From assembly GCF_000282115.1 (NCBI RefSeq), contig NZ_AKJY01000014.1, positions 1 through 64,000 of the forward strand: a stretch of DNA of 64,000 nt. The letters are read 5' to 3'. Shown in pieces: positions 8,701-17,617 of the stretch. Source of the stretch: Chryseobacterium populi. Its GTDB lineage: Bacteria > Bacteroidota > Bacteroidia > Flavobacteriales > Weeksellaceae. Positions within the stretch are counted from its first letter, which is position 1, and each line of letters starts with the position of its first letter. The notes below the pieces were generated by a model. It made no database searches and was not told the origin of the DNA. It saw only the letters and a list, made by a program, of their open reading frames with translations. The position numbers and the translations under genes were made by a program.

Positions 8701-8755
8701 ATACAACCTTTGTTTTAAAGTATAAACTGAATTTCATTTATATAAATTTGAAGTT

Positions 8756-9652
8756 ATGACACTGATTCCTCAATATGATCCTGAAAAATTCAGAGCCATA
8801 GGGAAAAACGGTTCTGGTGATTTTGAAACTAAAGGGTTGAATGATTTTTTTATTGTAGAGCTTTCCGTTCAGAAAAACCAGCTGCAAACTCCTTTTCTTC
8901 CCCATCGTCTGACGGTAAATGATTTTGTTTTTGTCAGCAAAGGTGAACTGATCAAAACAGTTTGTTCAGATTCCTATTCTATATCTGAATCTACTCTGAT
9001 GATCCTGCCACCCTATAAAATAAGAACTATGGAAACCTTTTCAGATGATATTGAAGGATATTACTGCCATTTTCCGGATGAACTTCTTTCAAGAGACACG
9101 GGTTTTAAAAATCTGATGGAAATACTAAACTATCTGGATTTAAGGAACGACCACAGGATTCCGGTGCCTGTTCAGGTAAAAGAAAATATTCTATTTCTTC
9201 TGGAGAGAATGAAGGAACTGTATAAGCAGAATGAGATCAGTTTATTAAGTTCATATTTGCAGACTTTTTTAGCGGAAATAAAGGCGATCATACAGGAACT
9301 TCCGCCTATTGTACTTAATGCAAATGAAACGACTGCATTTCACTTCCGGAAAAAAGTTACTCAACATATTAATACCGTTCATAGTATCCGGGAATATGCA
9401 GAGATGCTGAATGTGTCTCCCAACCATTTAAATAAGTCGGTGAAAATGGCAGTGGGAAAAACAGCTTCTGCGATCATCAGTGAAACATTAACGATGGAAG
9501 CTAAATCGCTGCTTTCAAATACTGATCTGAGTATTGCGGATATTGCCTTTTCATTAGGAATTGAAGATCCTTCTTATTTTGCCCGCTTTTTTAAAAAACA
9601 TACAGGGAATTCTCCCAACCAATACAGGAAAAGGATTGATTTGTCCTGTTAA
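8756..9652 (+). CDS. AraC family transcriptional regulator
   Basis: 298 residues. The N-terminal half is a cupin-like sensing region; the C-terminal roughly 100 residues hold two helix-turn-helix motifs, with the typical SIREYAEMLNVSPNHLNKSVK and LSIADIAFSLGIEDPSYFARFFKKHTG blocks and ending NSPNQYRKR. It lies 55 bp after the hydrolase gene and just before a small beta-barrel protein gene. Targets are not known; neighbours are candidates. Confidence 0.93.
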   Translation: MTLIPQYDPEKFRAIGKNGSGDFETKGLNDFFIVELSVQKNQLQTPFLPHRLTVNDFVFVSKGELIKTVCSDSYSISESTLMILPPYKIRTMETFSDDIEGYYCHFPDELLSRDTGFKNLMEILNYLDLRNDHRIPVPVQVKENILFLLERMKELYKQNEISLLSSYLQTFLAEIKAIIQELPPIVLNANETTAFHFRKKVTQHINTVHSIREYAEMLNVSPNHLNKSVKMAVGKTASAIISETLTMEAKSLLSNTDLSIADIAFSLGIEDPSYFARFFKKHTGNSPNQYRKRIDLSC

Positions 9653-9718
9653 TTGCTTTGTTTGTTCTACGTCCGGACTGCTTACATTGCTGAAATTTGC
9701 GGTGTAATAGTTGAGAAT

Positions 9719-10381
9719 ATGAATTTTAAAAGCGTGTTAATCTTATTTTTAGGTTTTGCTTTTTCCGTTAAAGGCCAGATGAATGAATTAAAAGAACGTT
9801 CAAATGCACCTGTGGTTTTTGAGCTGCTCACCGGATACGAAGGCGTTGCATCCCAACTGAACATTAATAAGAACTTTAAAGAGGTAACTGGACTGTCTTT
9901 TTTCAGTGTCAGCAATATTTCTTCAAAATGGAACGAGCAGAATGCAAAAGATGCGATGTCCCAGTTTAATCTGGCCTATGAATTTGTAAAAGGCTTCAGG
10001 ATCCTTGCTGGAATACATTATACACCATCTACAGGGTTAAGGCCGAGTGCTTCTGTATTGTATTCTTATGTTTCGGAGAATATTACCCTTGTTGCCGGGC
10101 CGAGAATTGATTTGTCCGGTAACAGTAACCTTGAAGGTTTCGGAATGGTTGAATATAAACCGAAACTGAATGAGAAATGGAGAATATATTCAAGGTTACA
10201 GGGATTGTATGCGCAAACCGTGAAGGATGATCATCATGCGAGAAGCTATTTAATGGTAAGGGCCGGGCTCAGCTATCATGACTATAGTTTCGGATTGGGT
10301 GCCAACTTTGATGCCTATGGTCCCGAAAGGATAATCAAAAATAATTACGGTGTTTTTGCTTCGGTGAGATTATTTAAATAA
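9719..10381 (+). CDS. Outer membrane beta-barrel protein of unknown function
   Basis: 220 residues from the ATG at 9719, which starts a clean signal peptide (MNFKSVLILFLGFAFSVKGQ). An earlier TTG at 9653 would place 22 unlikely residues in front. The mature part has repeated amphipathic strands with aromatic ends (YSFGLGANFDAYG, NNYGVFASVRLFK) and a final aromatic-Lys, which fits an 8 to 12-strand barrel, possibly the DUF6268 type. No function can be given. Confidence 0.72.
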   Translation: MNFKSVLILFLGFAFSVKGQMNELKERSNAPVVFELLTGYEGVASQLNINKNFKEVTGLSFFSVSNISSKWNEQNAKDAMSQFNLAYEFVKGFRILAGIHYTPSTGLRPSASVLYSYVSENITLVAGPRIDLSGNSNLEGFGMVEYKPKLNEKWRIYSRLQGLYAQTVKDDHHARSYLMVRAGLSYHDYSFGLGANFDAYGPERIIKNNYGVFASVRLFK

Positions 10382-10408
10382 AATCGGTTTAATAAATAAA
10401 ATATACAA

Positions 10409-11221
10409 ATGGAAAATACAGAATTAAAAAAATATTTCGAGAGGATACATTTTACCGGAAATGCAGAAGCAGATCTGGAAACTCTGAACAGTATACTTGA
10501 GCTGCATCCCCAATATATTTCTTTTGAAAATATCGACAGTTATACAAACCTGGTTCCGCAGGTAGATATAGAAAATGTCTTTCAAAAGCTGGTGGTTGAA
10601 AACAGGGGCGGATATTGCTATGAGCAGAATGTTTTGCTGAAAAATGTTCTGGAAACAATAGGCTTTCAGGTTACCGTCCATCTGGGAAGGGTTTTCTGGA
10701 GGAGGGAGAGAAAGGATAAAGCGGCCCGCACACACATGTTGCTTGTTGTGACGCTTAATGGAGAAAAGTATCTTGCTGATTCAGGGTTTGGGACGGTGAC
10801 ACTGACCGCTCCGCTGGTTTTGCATTCTAAAGATGAGCAAACCACTCCCAATGAAAAATTTCAGATAACACAAAATGGCACTCATTATATTTTGTCATTA
10901 ATTGCAGAAGAGAAAATGCCGATCTACGGGTTTACCCTGGAGGAGGCAGAACAATCTGATGTTGAAGTTGCCAACTGGTTTATTGCTACCCATCCGTCAT
11001 CAACATTTAAAGGAAATCTGATCATCACAAAAGTGGATAGAACCGCCCGCTATACCATTCACAATAAATCTTTAAATATCCGTTACAATAACGGTTTTAA
11101 AGAAAATATTGATATCAGTAATGATTCGGAATTATTTACGCTGCTTGAAAATGCATTTAATATCAGGGTAGAAAGCATAAAAGATAAGGAGCTTTTAATC
11201 AGAAAATTCAACAGGAATTGA
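10409..11221 (+). CDS. nat: Arylamine N-acetyltransferase
   Basis: 270 residues, the usual NAT length. The catalytic triad is visible: Cys in RGGYCYEQN, His in ARTHMLLVV, and Asp in LADSGFG (most NATs have DVGFG). The enzyme moves an acetyl group from acetyl-CoA to arylamines or hydrazines. It ends at a strong bidirectional hairpin that it shares with the convergent flavin reductase gene. Confidence 0.93.
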   Translation: MENTELKKYFERIHFTGNAEADLETLNSILELHPQYISFENIDSYTNLVPQVDIENVFQKLVVENRGGYCYEQNVLLKNVLETIGFQVTVHLGRVFWRRERKDKAARTHMLLVVTLNGEKYLADSGFGTVTLTAPLVLHSKDEQTTPNEKFQITQNGTHYILSLIAEEKMPIYGFTLEEAEQSDVEVANWFIATHPSSTFKGNLIITKVDRTARYTIHNKSLNIRYNNGFKENIDISNDSELFTLLENAFNIRVESIKDKELLIRKFNRN

Positions 11222-11236
11222 AACGACCGAATAGAA

Positions 11237-11262
11237 AAAGCCTTCCTAAACAGGAAGGCTTT
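11237..11262. terminator. Bidirectional terminator between nat and the flavin reductase gene
   Basis: AAAGCCTTCC, loop TAAACA, GGAAGGCTTT: a perfect 10-bp stem with A/T flanks on both sides, placed between convergent genes. Confidence 0.85.
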
Positions 11263-11285
11263 GCATATCTGAAAAGCTATGAAAA

Positions 11286-12107
11286 TTATCTGATCAGTAA
11301 TTTCCAGGCTTCTTCAATTTTATTTTCCAGTAATAATTTCTGGGCATCCTGATGAATGTTTTCATCTGCATGGAAAGCTTCTCCCGGCAATACTTCAACA
11401 TTGGCAAGCATTCCCAGATCGTTTCCGGAGAATATTTTGCTGTATTTAATTTCGTCGGGAAGAAGGTTAAATCCGATTCCTTTGGTTACCAGGGGTTTCG
11501 GAACTTCAAATAAATTGTTCTCGTTATTTCTTGAATACCAGTTTCCACCTAAACGGGCTACCATATCCAGTTTTTTCTGATCCGGAACTCCCTGTTCATT
11601 CAGATATTCTTCTCTGATATGAATTTTCTGAACTTCACAGATTACCAGATTTCCGGCACCGCCCTGATCCCCTAAATGTTTTACCTCTAATACTTTGCAT
11701 TCAAAATTTACGGGACATTCTTCAATCAGTTTAGGCTGAATGAGATCTGCGTCTTTCATGGTCAGTCCGGCTTTAATAAATTCATTGACTCCGCCATCAT
11801 ATTCTGTAGAGGCTAAAGAAATCTGCTGTACAATCGGGAAATTTACGGTCCCGATCACAACTTCCGGAACTTCAAGAACATTTTCCAGGGTATGCTTGGT
11901 TGTATTGTCACGGACTCTTCTCGATGGTGAGAAAATCAAAATCGGAGGAACCGTACTGAACATATTAAAAAAGCTGAATGGCGATAAGTTGATGGTGCCA
12001 TTTTTATCCACCGTTGAAGCCAAAGCAATAGGACGTGGCGAAATGGCAGTCTGCATAATGGTTTGCAGCTGTACCGGAGATATTTCAGATGGGATTACTG
12101 TTTTCAT
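11286..12107 (-). CDS. Flavin reductase-like FMN-binding split-barrel protein
   Basis: 273 residues from the ATG at 12107 (an upstream TTG at 12125 is less likely). The N-terminal block ISPRPIALASTVDKNG and NLSPFSFFNMFSTVPP is the flavin reductase-like domain signature. It lies directly downstream of fahA with a gap of about 30 bp, so it belongs to the tyrosine breakdown operon. Such proteins reduce flavin for a partner monooxygenase or act as FMN-binding oxidoreductases; its role in this pathway is not established here. Confidence 0.85.
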   Translation of the reverse strand: MKTVIPSEISPVQLQTIMQTAISPRPIALASTVDKNGTINLSPFSFFNMFSTVPPILIFSPSRRVRDNTTKHTLENVLEVPEVVIGTVNFPIVQQISLASTEYDGGVNEFIKAGLTMKDADLIQPKLIEECPVNFECKVLEVKHLGDQGGAGNLVICEVQKIHIREEYLNEQGVPDQKKLDMVARLGGNWYSRNNENNLFEVPKPLVTKGIGFNLLPDEIKYSKIFSGNDLGMLANVEVLPGEAFHADENIHQDAQKLLLENKIEEAWKLLIR

Positions 12108-12140
12108 ATTTTTTATTAAACACAAAAATCACTTAAGTTT

Positions 12141-13388
12141 TTAAACTGCAGGAATAATTTTACCACTCACTTCACCGAAACCTACTCTCACTCCCTCTTT
12201 TTCAGCCCAGGCTTTCATGGTAACGGTATCATTGTCTTCAATAAACTTTCTTTCCTGTCCGTTGCTTAATGAAATAGGATTTTGGCCTCTCCAGGTCAGT
12301 TCAAGCATAGAGCCGAACGATTTTGGATCACTTCCCGAAATGGTACCGCTTGCATACAGGTCTCCGACTTCTATATTGCATCCGTTTACGGTGTGGTGGG
12401 CTAGTTGCTGGGTCATATTCCAGTACATATGTTTATAATTGCTTTCGCAAATTAAATTTTGTTCCCCGTTTTCAGGCTGAATATAAACTTCAAGATTGAT
12501 GTCATAATTTTTATCTCCTTCAAATTTCAGATACTCTAAAACCTCAGGATCTTGTACAGGAGAAGCTGTTCTGAATGGTTCTAATGCTTCTAAGGTAACT
12601 ACCCACGGAGAAACTGACGAGCCGAAGTTTTTTGCTAAGAACGGCCCAAGCGGAACGTATTCCCATGCCTGGATATCTCTTGCTGACCAGTCATTGAAAA
12701 TAACCATTCCGAAAATAGCATCTTCTGCTTCTCTGGTAGAAATGCTTTCACCCATTTCCGTATTTTTATTGATAATGAAAGCCATTTCCAGCTCAAAATC
12801 CAATTGTTTGGAAGGCCCGAAGATCGGTTTTTCCACATCAGCCGGTTTTGTCTGGCCTTTAGGACGGTTGATATCCGTTCCGGAAACCACGATTGATGAA
12901 GCTCTTCCATGATATCCCACAGGAAGATGTTTCCAGTTCGGAAGCAATGCATTGGCAGGATCGCGGAACATTTTTCCGACATTGGTAGCGTGCTCGATGC
13001 TGCTGTAAAAATCGGTATAATTAGGAATGTGAACCGGCATCATCATTTTTACTTCATCAAGGTCGTAGAAGGCATCTTCAATGGTTTTCTCATCTTTTGA
13101 CAAAGTGGAGCCTTCCTGTAATAATTCCTGAATTTTCGTGCGGACTGCATGGGTTACAGGTTTCCCTAATTCGATAAATTCGTTCAAGGTGTAAGCCTCA
13201 AAAATATTATCATCAAGTCCTTCGATATCTTCAAAATATCCAAGGTCATATAACGTGGCCAGATCAACAACCTGATCTCCGATTCTGGTACAGCATCCGA
13301 TATATTCTTTGTTAAAAACGGCTACTCCAAAAGGAATATTATATATGGAAAAGTCTGAATTTGAGGAATATTCTACAAATGATTTCAT
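12141..13388 (-). CDS. fahA: Fumarylacetoacetase
   Basis: Hydrolyses fumarylacetoacetate to fumarate and acetoacetate, the last step of tyrosine breakdown. 415 residues, the usual size. Conserved segments are PVGYHGRASSIVVSGT, the metal-site region DFELEMAFIINKNTEMG, and FNDWSARDIQAWEYVPLGPF. It is cytoplasmic. It sits in a minus-strand run with the dioxygenase genes hppD and hmgA and with the flavin reductase gene. Confidence 0.97.
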   Translation of the reverse strand: MKSFVEYSSNSDFSIYNIPFGVAVFNKEYIGCCTRIGDQVVDLATLYDLGYFEDIEGLDDNIFEAYTLNEFIELGKPVTHAVRTKIQELLQEGSTLSKDEKTIEDAFYDLDEVKMMMPVHIPNYTDFYSSIEHATNVGKMFRDPANALLPNWKHLPVGYHGRASSIVVSGTDINRPKGQTKPADVEKPIFGPSKQLDFELEMAFIINKNTEMGESISTREAEDAIFGMVIFNDWSARDIQAWEYVPLGPFLAKNFGSSVSPWVVTLEALEPFRTASPVQDPEVLEYLKFEGDKNYDINLEVYIQPENGEQNLICESNYKHMYWNMTQQLAHHTVNGCNIEVGDLYASGTISGSDPKSFGSMLELTWRGQNPISLSNGQERKFIEDNDTVTMKAWAEKEGVRVGFGEVSGKIIPAV

Positions 13389-13498
13389 AAGGTTTGAATT
13401 TAATGGAGATTTAAAATAAATCTGTTAAAATTTTAAGAGCAAATATCCTGGATCACGATCATTCTGGAATGTTACATGTTTATTTCAGGATATTTATA

Positions 13499-13954
13499 TT
13501 ATTTTTTTGAATAAGATGCTTCATCTATCCATCTGTCTTTTGTATTGACATCAATAAGGTACAGAATATCTTTCTGTTTGGTTAACAATAAAGTTTTGGT
13601 AACAGGAAGCGGGACTCTTTTGTTTTCAAGCATATCAGCTCTTAAAGAAACAATATTCTTTTTTCTGATAATGTCGCCTGTAAAAACATTTGAGCTGCTT
13701 TCCCCGGTAGCCTTATCATCAAAAACTTCCACATAAGTAGCATTTTTTCCTTTGATAATGATAAAGTCTCTTTCTGTATGGTCATCAAAATCTTTGATGA
13801 AAACAAACTTTTTGTTGTCAATATTTACATTTTCCAGGTTCTGGTTGATGCCTTTTCTTTCTTCTAATCTGGTTAGGATTTCATTCATTGTTCCGTATTG
13901 CGCTTTTAAACCCAATGCGCCAAAAAATAAAAGTCCGACGAAAATTTTTCTCAT
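13499..13954 (-). CDS. Secreted protein of unknown function
   Basis: 151 residues from the ATG at 13954, which gives a good signal peptide (MRKIFVGLLFFGALGLKAQ); the longer frame to 14014 adds an unlikely His/Lys-rich leader. The mature part is small, charged and probably periplasmic (NKKFVFIKDFDDHTERDF). It lies between fahA and hppD in the same direction, so it may be co-transcribed, but nothing in it points to tyrosine metabolism. I do not recognise the family. Confidence 0.65.
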   Translation of the reverse strand: MRKIFVGLLFFGALGLKAQYGTMNEILTRLEERKGINQNLENVNIDNKKFVFIKDFDDHTERDFIIIKGKNATYVEVFDDKATGESSSNVFTGDIIRKKNIVSLRADMLENKRVPLPVTKTLLLTKQKDILYLIDVNTKDRWIDEASYSKK

Positions 13955-14037
13955 ATGAATGTGCTTATAAATGTGTTTATAAAAAAGTTTTGCCAGGATT
14001 TTGCATCCTGACAAAACTCAATATTAATATTTTTAAA

Positions 14038-15168
14038 TTAAAGATTACCTCTTTTTTCCTGCTCTCTTTCCAATGCTTCGAATAATGCTTTAAAATTACC
14101 GGCACCAAAGCTTTGTGCACCATGTCTTTCAATGATTTCAAAGAAAAGGGTAGGGCGGTCTTCTACAGGTTTTGTAAAGATCTGTAATAAATATCCTTCT
14201 TCATCGTGATCAATCAGGATTCCCAGATCCTGTAGTTTTTTAAGATCTTCATCAATATGGCCCACTCTCTCAGGAACCATGTCATAATATGCTTCCGGTG
14301 GAGCTGAAAGGAATTCTACCCCACGTTTTTTAAGCTCAGTTACCGTATGGATGATATCTTTTGTAGCTACGGCAATATGCTGCACGCCTTCCCCTTCATA
14401 GAAATCAAGATATTCTTCTACCTGAGATTTTTTCTTGCCTTCTGCAGGCTCGTTGATCGGGAATTTTGCATATCCGTTTCCGTTTGACATTACTTTAGAC
14501 ATCAAAGCAGAATATTCTGTGTTGATCTGTTTGTCATCAAAAGAAAGGATGTTTACAAATCCCATTACTTTCTCATACCATTCCACCGTTGGAAGCATTC
14601 TGTCCCAGCCTACGTTTCCTACGCAGTGGTCGACATACAATAAACCGGCATCTTCAGGCTTATAATCGCTTTCCCATTTTTCATACCCGGGCATGAAAGG
14701 ACCCGAATAATTTGTTCTTTCAATAAACATGTGAACCGTTTCTCCGTAAGTATAGATTCCGGACATTTTTACTTCGCCATATTCGTCAGTTAACGTTACC
14801 GGCTCAAGATATGGTTTTCCACCTCTTTTAGTAGTTTCTTCAAAAGCTTTATAAGCGTCATCTACCCAAAGTGCCAAAACTTTTACTCCATCCCCGTGTT
14901 TTTTTACGTGTTCGCTGATCGGTGATTCAGACTTAAGACCTGTAGTTAGGATCAGTCTTATTTTCCCCTGTTGAATAACATAAGAAGCACGGTCTCTTAC
15001 TCCTGTTTCAGGACCAGCATATGCTACAGACTGAAAACCGAAAGCGGTTTTATAAAAATGAGCAGCCTGTTTAGCATTTCCTACATAAAACTCAATGTAA
15101 TCAGTACCATTAATTGGTAAAAAATTCTCTGCTTGAGCAATTTTTTCGGCAAATGTAAGTGTTGACAT
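14038..15168 (-). CDS. hppD: 4-Hydroxyphenylpyruvate dioxygenase
   Basis: Non-haem Fe(II) enzyme that makes homogentisate from 4-hydroxyphenylpyruvate. 376 residues, usual length. Two VOC-fold halves: the N-terminal IEFYVGNAKQAAHFYKTAFGF, and a C-terminal half holding the metal ligands His in YVDHCVGNV, His in GVQHIAVAT, and Glu in LFFEIIERHG. It is the gene furthest upstream in the fahA side of the cluster. Its upstream region is AT-rich and has a candidate small transcript on the other strand. Confidence 0.97.
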   Translation of the reverse strand: MSTLTFAEKIAQAENFLPINGTDYIEFYVGNAKQAAHFYKTAFGFQSVAYAGPETGVRDRASYVIQQGKIRLILTTGLKSESPISEHVKKHGDGVKVLALWVDDAYKAFEETTKRGGKPYLEPVTLTDEYGEVKMSGIYTYGETVHMFIERTNYSGPFMPGYEKWESDYKPEDAGLLYVDHCVGNVGWDRMLPTVEWYEKVMGFVNILSFDDKQINTEYSALMSKVMSNGNGYAKFPINEPAEGKKKSQVEEYLDFYEGEGVQHIAVATKDIIHTVTELKKRGVEFLSAPPEAYYDMVPERVGHIDEDLKKLQDLGILIDHDEEGYLLQIFTKPVEDRPTLFFEIIERHGAQSFGAGNFKALFEALEREQEKRGNL

Positions 15169-15323
15169 ATTTTCTTTTTTACTTTTATTTTATGGTATGC
15201 AAATTACGAAAATCTTAGAAATGGAGAAATAATTAACGGAGAATCCTTAATCAGACTTAACATAATTTTAAAGAAAAGTTCATTTAAGTATATTTAAGTT
15301 TCTTATGTTGAAAATTGGTTGTA

Positions 15324-15400
15324 TACATTTGTAAGTACAAAAGACAAATGAAAAAAAAACATTTCGAACATTTGAAAGCCATAGATTTCTATGGCTTTCA
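15324..15400 (+). ncRNA. Candidate short transcript with its own promoter box and hairpin terminator
   Basis: A -7 box TACATTTG (15324-15331) is followed by about 40 bases and then a strong hairpin, GAAAGCCATAG (15374-15384) and CTATGGCTTTC (15389-15399), with T-rich sequence after it. The predicted RNA would be about 65 nt. It holds an ATG at 15348 opening a 29-codon frame rich in His, Phe and Lys that runs through the hairpin and into the 3' end of the convergent gene, so it could also be a leader peptide. Tentative. Confidence 0.35.
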
Positions 15401-16180
15401 TTTTTTATTATTCAATCTTCCTGCATCCGGATTATAGTTGTCCCAGATTTTCCAGACATTATCTATTTTCCGGATAAAATAGATCTGTGTGTTGAGCTGG
15501 TTGACGAAGTGCTCTTCTCCGGTTTCACCTACTTTAAACAAAAGATTCCAGAATTCCTGGGATTCCAGTATTTTTTTATCGGGCTCATCTGTTACCACAT
15601 GAATATCAAACACTTCAAAATTGGAACGGTTATTTTTGGTCACCAACTGAAACTCTCTGTCACAAAGCTCTTTACTGAACTGTGTCGCCCTTTCTAAAAA
15701 AGGAGAGCCATCAAAAACAAGGTCCTTAAAAAGTTCAGTTTTATGATCGGGAAATTTTTTATAAAATTCAAAAACAGTAGAACAGTAATTGTAAACCATC
15801 TGCGTAAGAAATTCTTCAACAGTCGGTTCTTCATTTTCTGGTTTCTTATCTTTTATTGAGAGAATATAAGCATTTAAATCTTTAAAACCCAGGAAAATAC
15901 ATATTTTATCCAGTGTTTTAAGAAAGCGCAGATCGTTATGGGTTTTATCCTGATAGTCATTTTCAAAAAAACGTTGCAGGGTAACGTGTGAAATAGTATT
16001 TCCTATTTCAAACCTTTTCCCGCCTTTCAATTCCTCAGCTTCAGATAGCTCGTCTTTTATGATTTCGGAAAGAATAATATAATGGCTTCTTTTCCATTCT
16101 GTAACATTCCCTAAAACAGAATTTTTCACTTTAGGGTGTTTTATGACTTCCTCCCGTATTGAATTATATATAGTCTTCAA
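15398..16180 (-). CDS. Hypothetical protein with N-terminal DNA-binding-like region
   Basis: 260 residues if started at the TTG at 16180 (LKTIYNSIREEV...); no ATG is available near the N-terminus and the frame extends to 16219. The first 120 residues look helical, with a segment (ISHVTLQRFFENDY, then LRFLKTLDKICIFLGFKDLNAYI) resembling a helix-turn-helix/regulator-like region known from flavobacterial hypothetical proteins. The C-terminal part ends in a small SnoaL/NTF2-like stretch (LNTQIYFIRKIDNVWKIWDNYNP). No function assigned. Confidence 0.68.
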   Translation of the reverse strand: MKTIYNSIREEVIKHPKVKNSVLGNVTEWKRSHYIILSEIIKDELSEAEELKGGKRFEIGNTISHVTLQRFFENDYQDKTHNDLRFLKTLDKICIFLGFKDLNAYILSIKDKKPENEEPTVEEFLTQMVYNYCSTVFEFYKKFPDHKTELFKDLVFDGSPFLERATQFSKELCDREFQLVTKNNRSNFEVFDIHVVTDEPDKKILESQEFWNLLFKVGETGEEHFVNQLNTQIYFIRKIDNVWKIWDNYNPDAGRLNNKK

Positions 16181-16314
16181 TTTCCAAATTTTAAAAGGTT
16201 TTATCAAAAATATTGCCAAAACCTTATGCTGTTTTTTGCTCCCTTTATGTTTTTAAAGATACGTTTTTTTTAATTAAGCTTCATTCCCAACCTGATATTT
16301 TTACTCTGATATTT

Positions 16315-17589
16315 TTAATGCTTAAATCTTTCAAAAGCAGCTCTTTCCAACATTTCTCTGTCATCCGGATGTGCAATGCTGATCAGTTCCTGGGCTCTTT
16401 GTCTGAGATTTTTCCCGTAAAGGTAGGCCGTTCCGTATTCAGTGACTACATAATGGATATGTCCCCTTGTTGTTACTACACCGGCACCCTGTTTAAGAAA
16501 AGGAACAATCCTTGAAATTCCCTTTTTAGTTCTTGATGTTATCGCAATAATTGGTTTTCCGCCTTCACTAAGAGCGGCTCCCCTCATAAAATCCATTTGG
16601 CCTCCGATTCCGCTGTATTGCAAAGTTCCGATAGAATCTGCACACACCTGCCCGGTGAGGTCAATCTCAATAGCAGAATTAATGGCTGCCATTTTTTTGT
16701 TCCGCATGATATTGATCGGGAAATTGACGTCGCTTACATCTTTAAAAGCAAAAACAGTATTGTCATCTACATAATCGTAGAGTTTTCTGGTTCCGAAGCA
16801 GAAACTTGTGATCGTTTTGTTCTCGTTGTAGCCTTTGTATTTATTGTTAATTACATCATTCTGAATCAGATCGATAACTCCGTCACTCAGCATTTCCGTA
16901 TGGATTCCTAAATCTTTGTGATTATTAAGGCATTTTAAAACAGCATCAGGAATCGTTCCTATCCCCATTTGCAGGGTTGATCTGTCATCAATCAGTTCAG
17001 CTACATTTTTTCCGACAAGCATTTCCTCAGGGCCTACTTTTGAGCCGTAATCTACTGTGGGAAGTTCTTCTTCATGCCACACCAGCTTATGAATCCTGCT
17101 GATATGTATCATCCCGTCTCCATGGGTTCTCGGCATTAAAGGATTAACGATAGCAACAATGATTTTAGCTGTATCTACTGCGGCTCTTGCCACATCCACA
17201 GAAGTTCCCAGGGTGCAGAAGCCATGTTTGTCCGGTGGGGAAACAGTGATTAAGGCTACATCCAGTGGGAGTATGTTATTCCTGAACAGAATAGGAATCT
17301 CACTTAAGAATACAGGGACAAAGTCGCCTCTTTCGGAATTTACGGCATCCCGTACAGGAGTAGAGACAAACAGGGAGTTAACAAAAAAACTGTCTTTATA
17401 TTGGGGCTTGGCAATTTCTACATTTCCTTGTTGGGTAATGGAAACCATTTCTACATTTTCCAGCCTGTGAGATTGTCTTGCCAGCTCATTGATCAGATAA
17501 TTCGGAGTACATGCACTTCCGTGAAAGAACACGCGGTTTCCGCTTTTTATGGTATAAATAGCTTCTTCTGCACTTATATAATTGTACAT
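16315..17589 (-). CDS. Acetyl-CoA hydrolase/CoA-transferase family protein
   Basis: 424 residues of the 4-hydroxybutyrate/acetate CoA-transferase family. Visible family segments: FFHGSACTPNYLI near the N-terminus, LQMGIGTIPDAVL, the glycine-rich GIGGQMDFMRGA, and VTEYGTAYLYG near the C-terminus. It moves CoA between acyl-CoA and a free acid such as acetate. It is next to hmgA on the same strand; the pathway makes acetoacetate, so handling its CoA ester is a plausible but unproven role. Confidence 0.9.
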   Translation of the reverse strand: MYNYISAEEAIYTIKSGNRVFFHGSACTPNYLINELARQSHRLENVEMVSITQQGNVEIAKPQYKDSFFVNSLFVSTPVRDAVNSERGDFVPVFLSEIPILFRNNILPLDVALITVSPPDKHGFCTLGTSVDVARAAVDTAKIIVAIVNPLMPRTHGDGMIHISRIHKLVWHEEELPTVDYGSKVGPEEMLVGKNVAELIDDRSTLQMGIGTIPDAVLKCLNNHKDLGIHTEMLSDGVIDLIQNDVINNKYKGYNENKTITSFCFGTRKLYDYVDDNTVFAFKDVSDVNFPINIMRNKKMAAINSAIEIDLTGQVCADSIGTLQYSGIGGQMDFMRGAALSEGGKPIIAITSRTKKGISRIVPFLKQGAGVVTTRGHIHYVVTEYGTAYLYGKNLRQRAQELISIAHPDDREMLERAAFERFKH

Positions 17590-17617
17590 ATTGAAATTTT
17601 TTAATGATATTTTTCGC

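Noticed and set aside
8743..8750. TAAATTTG box before the AraC gene
   Set aside because: It ends 5 bp before the ATG, so a start site would fall at or after the start codon.
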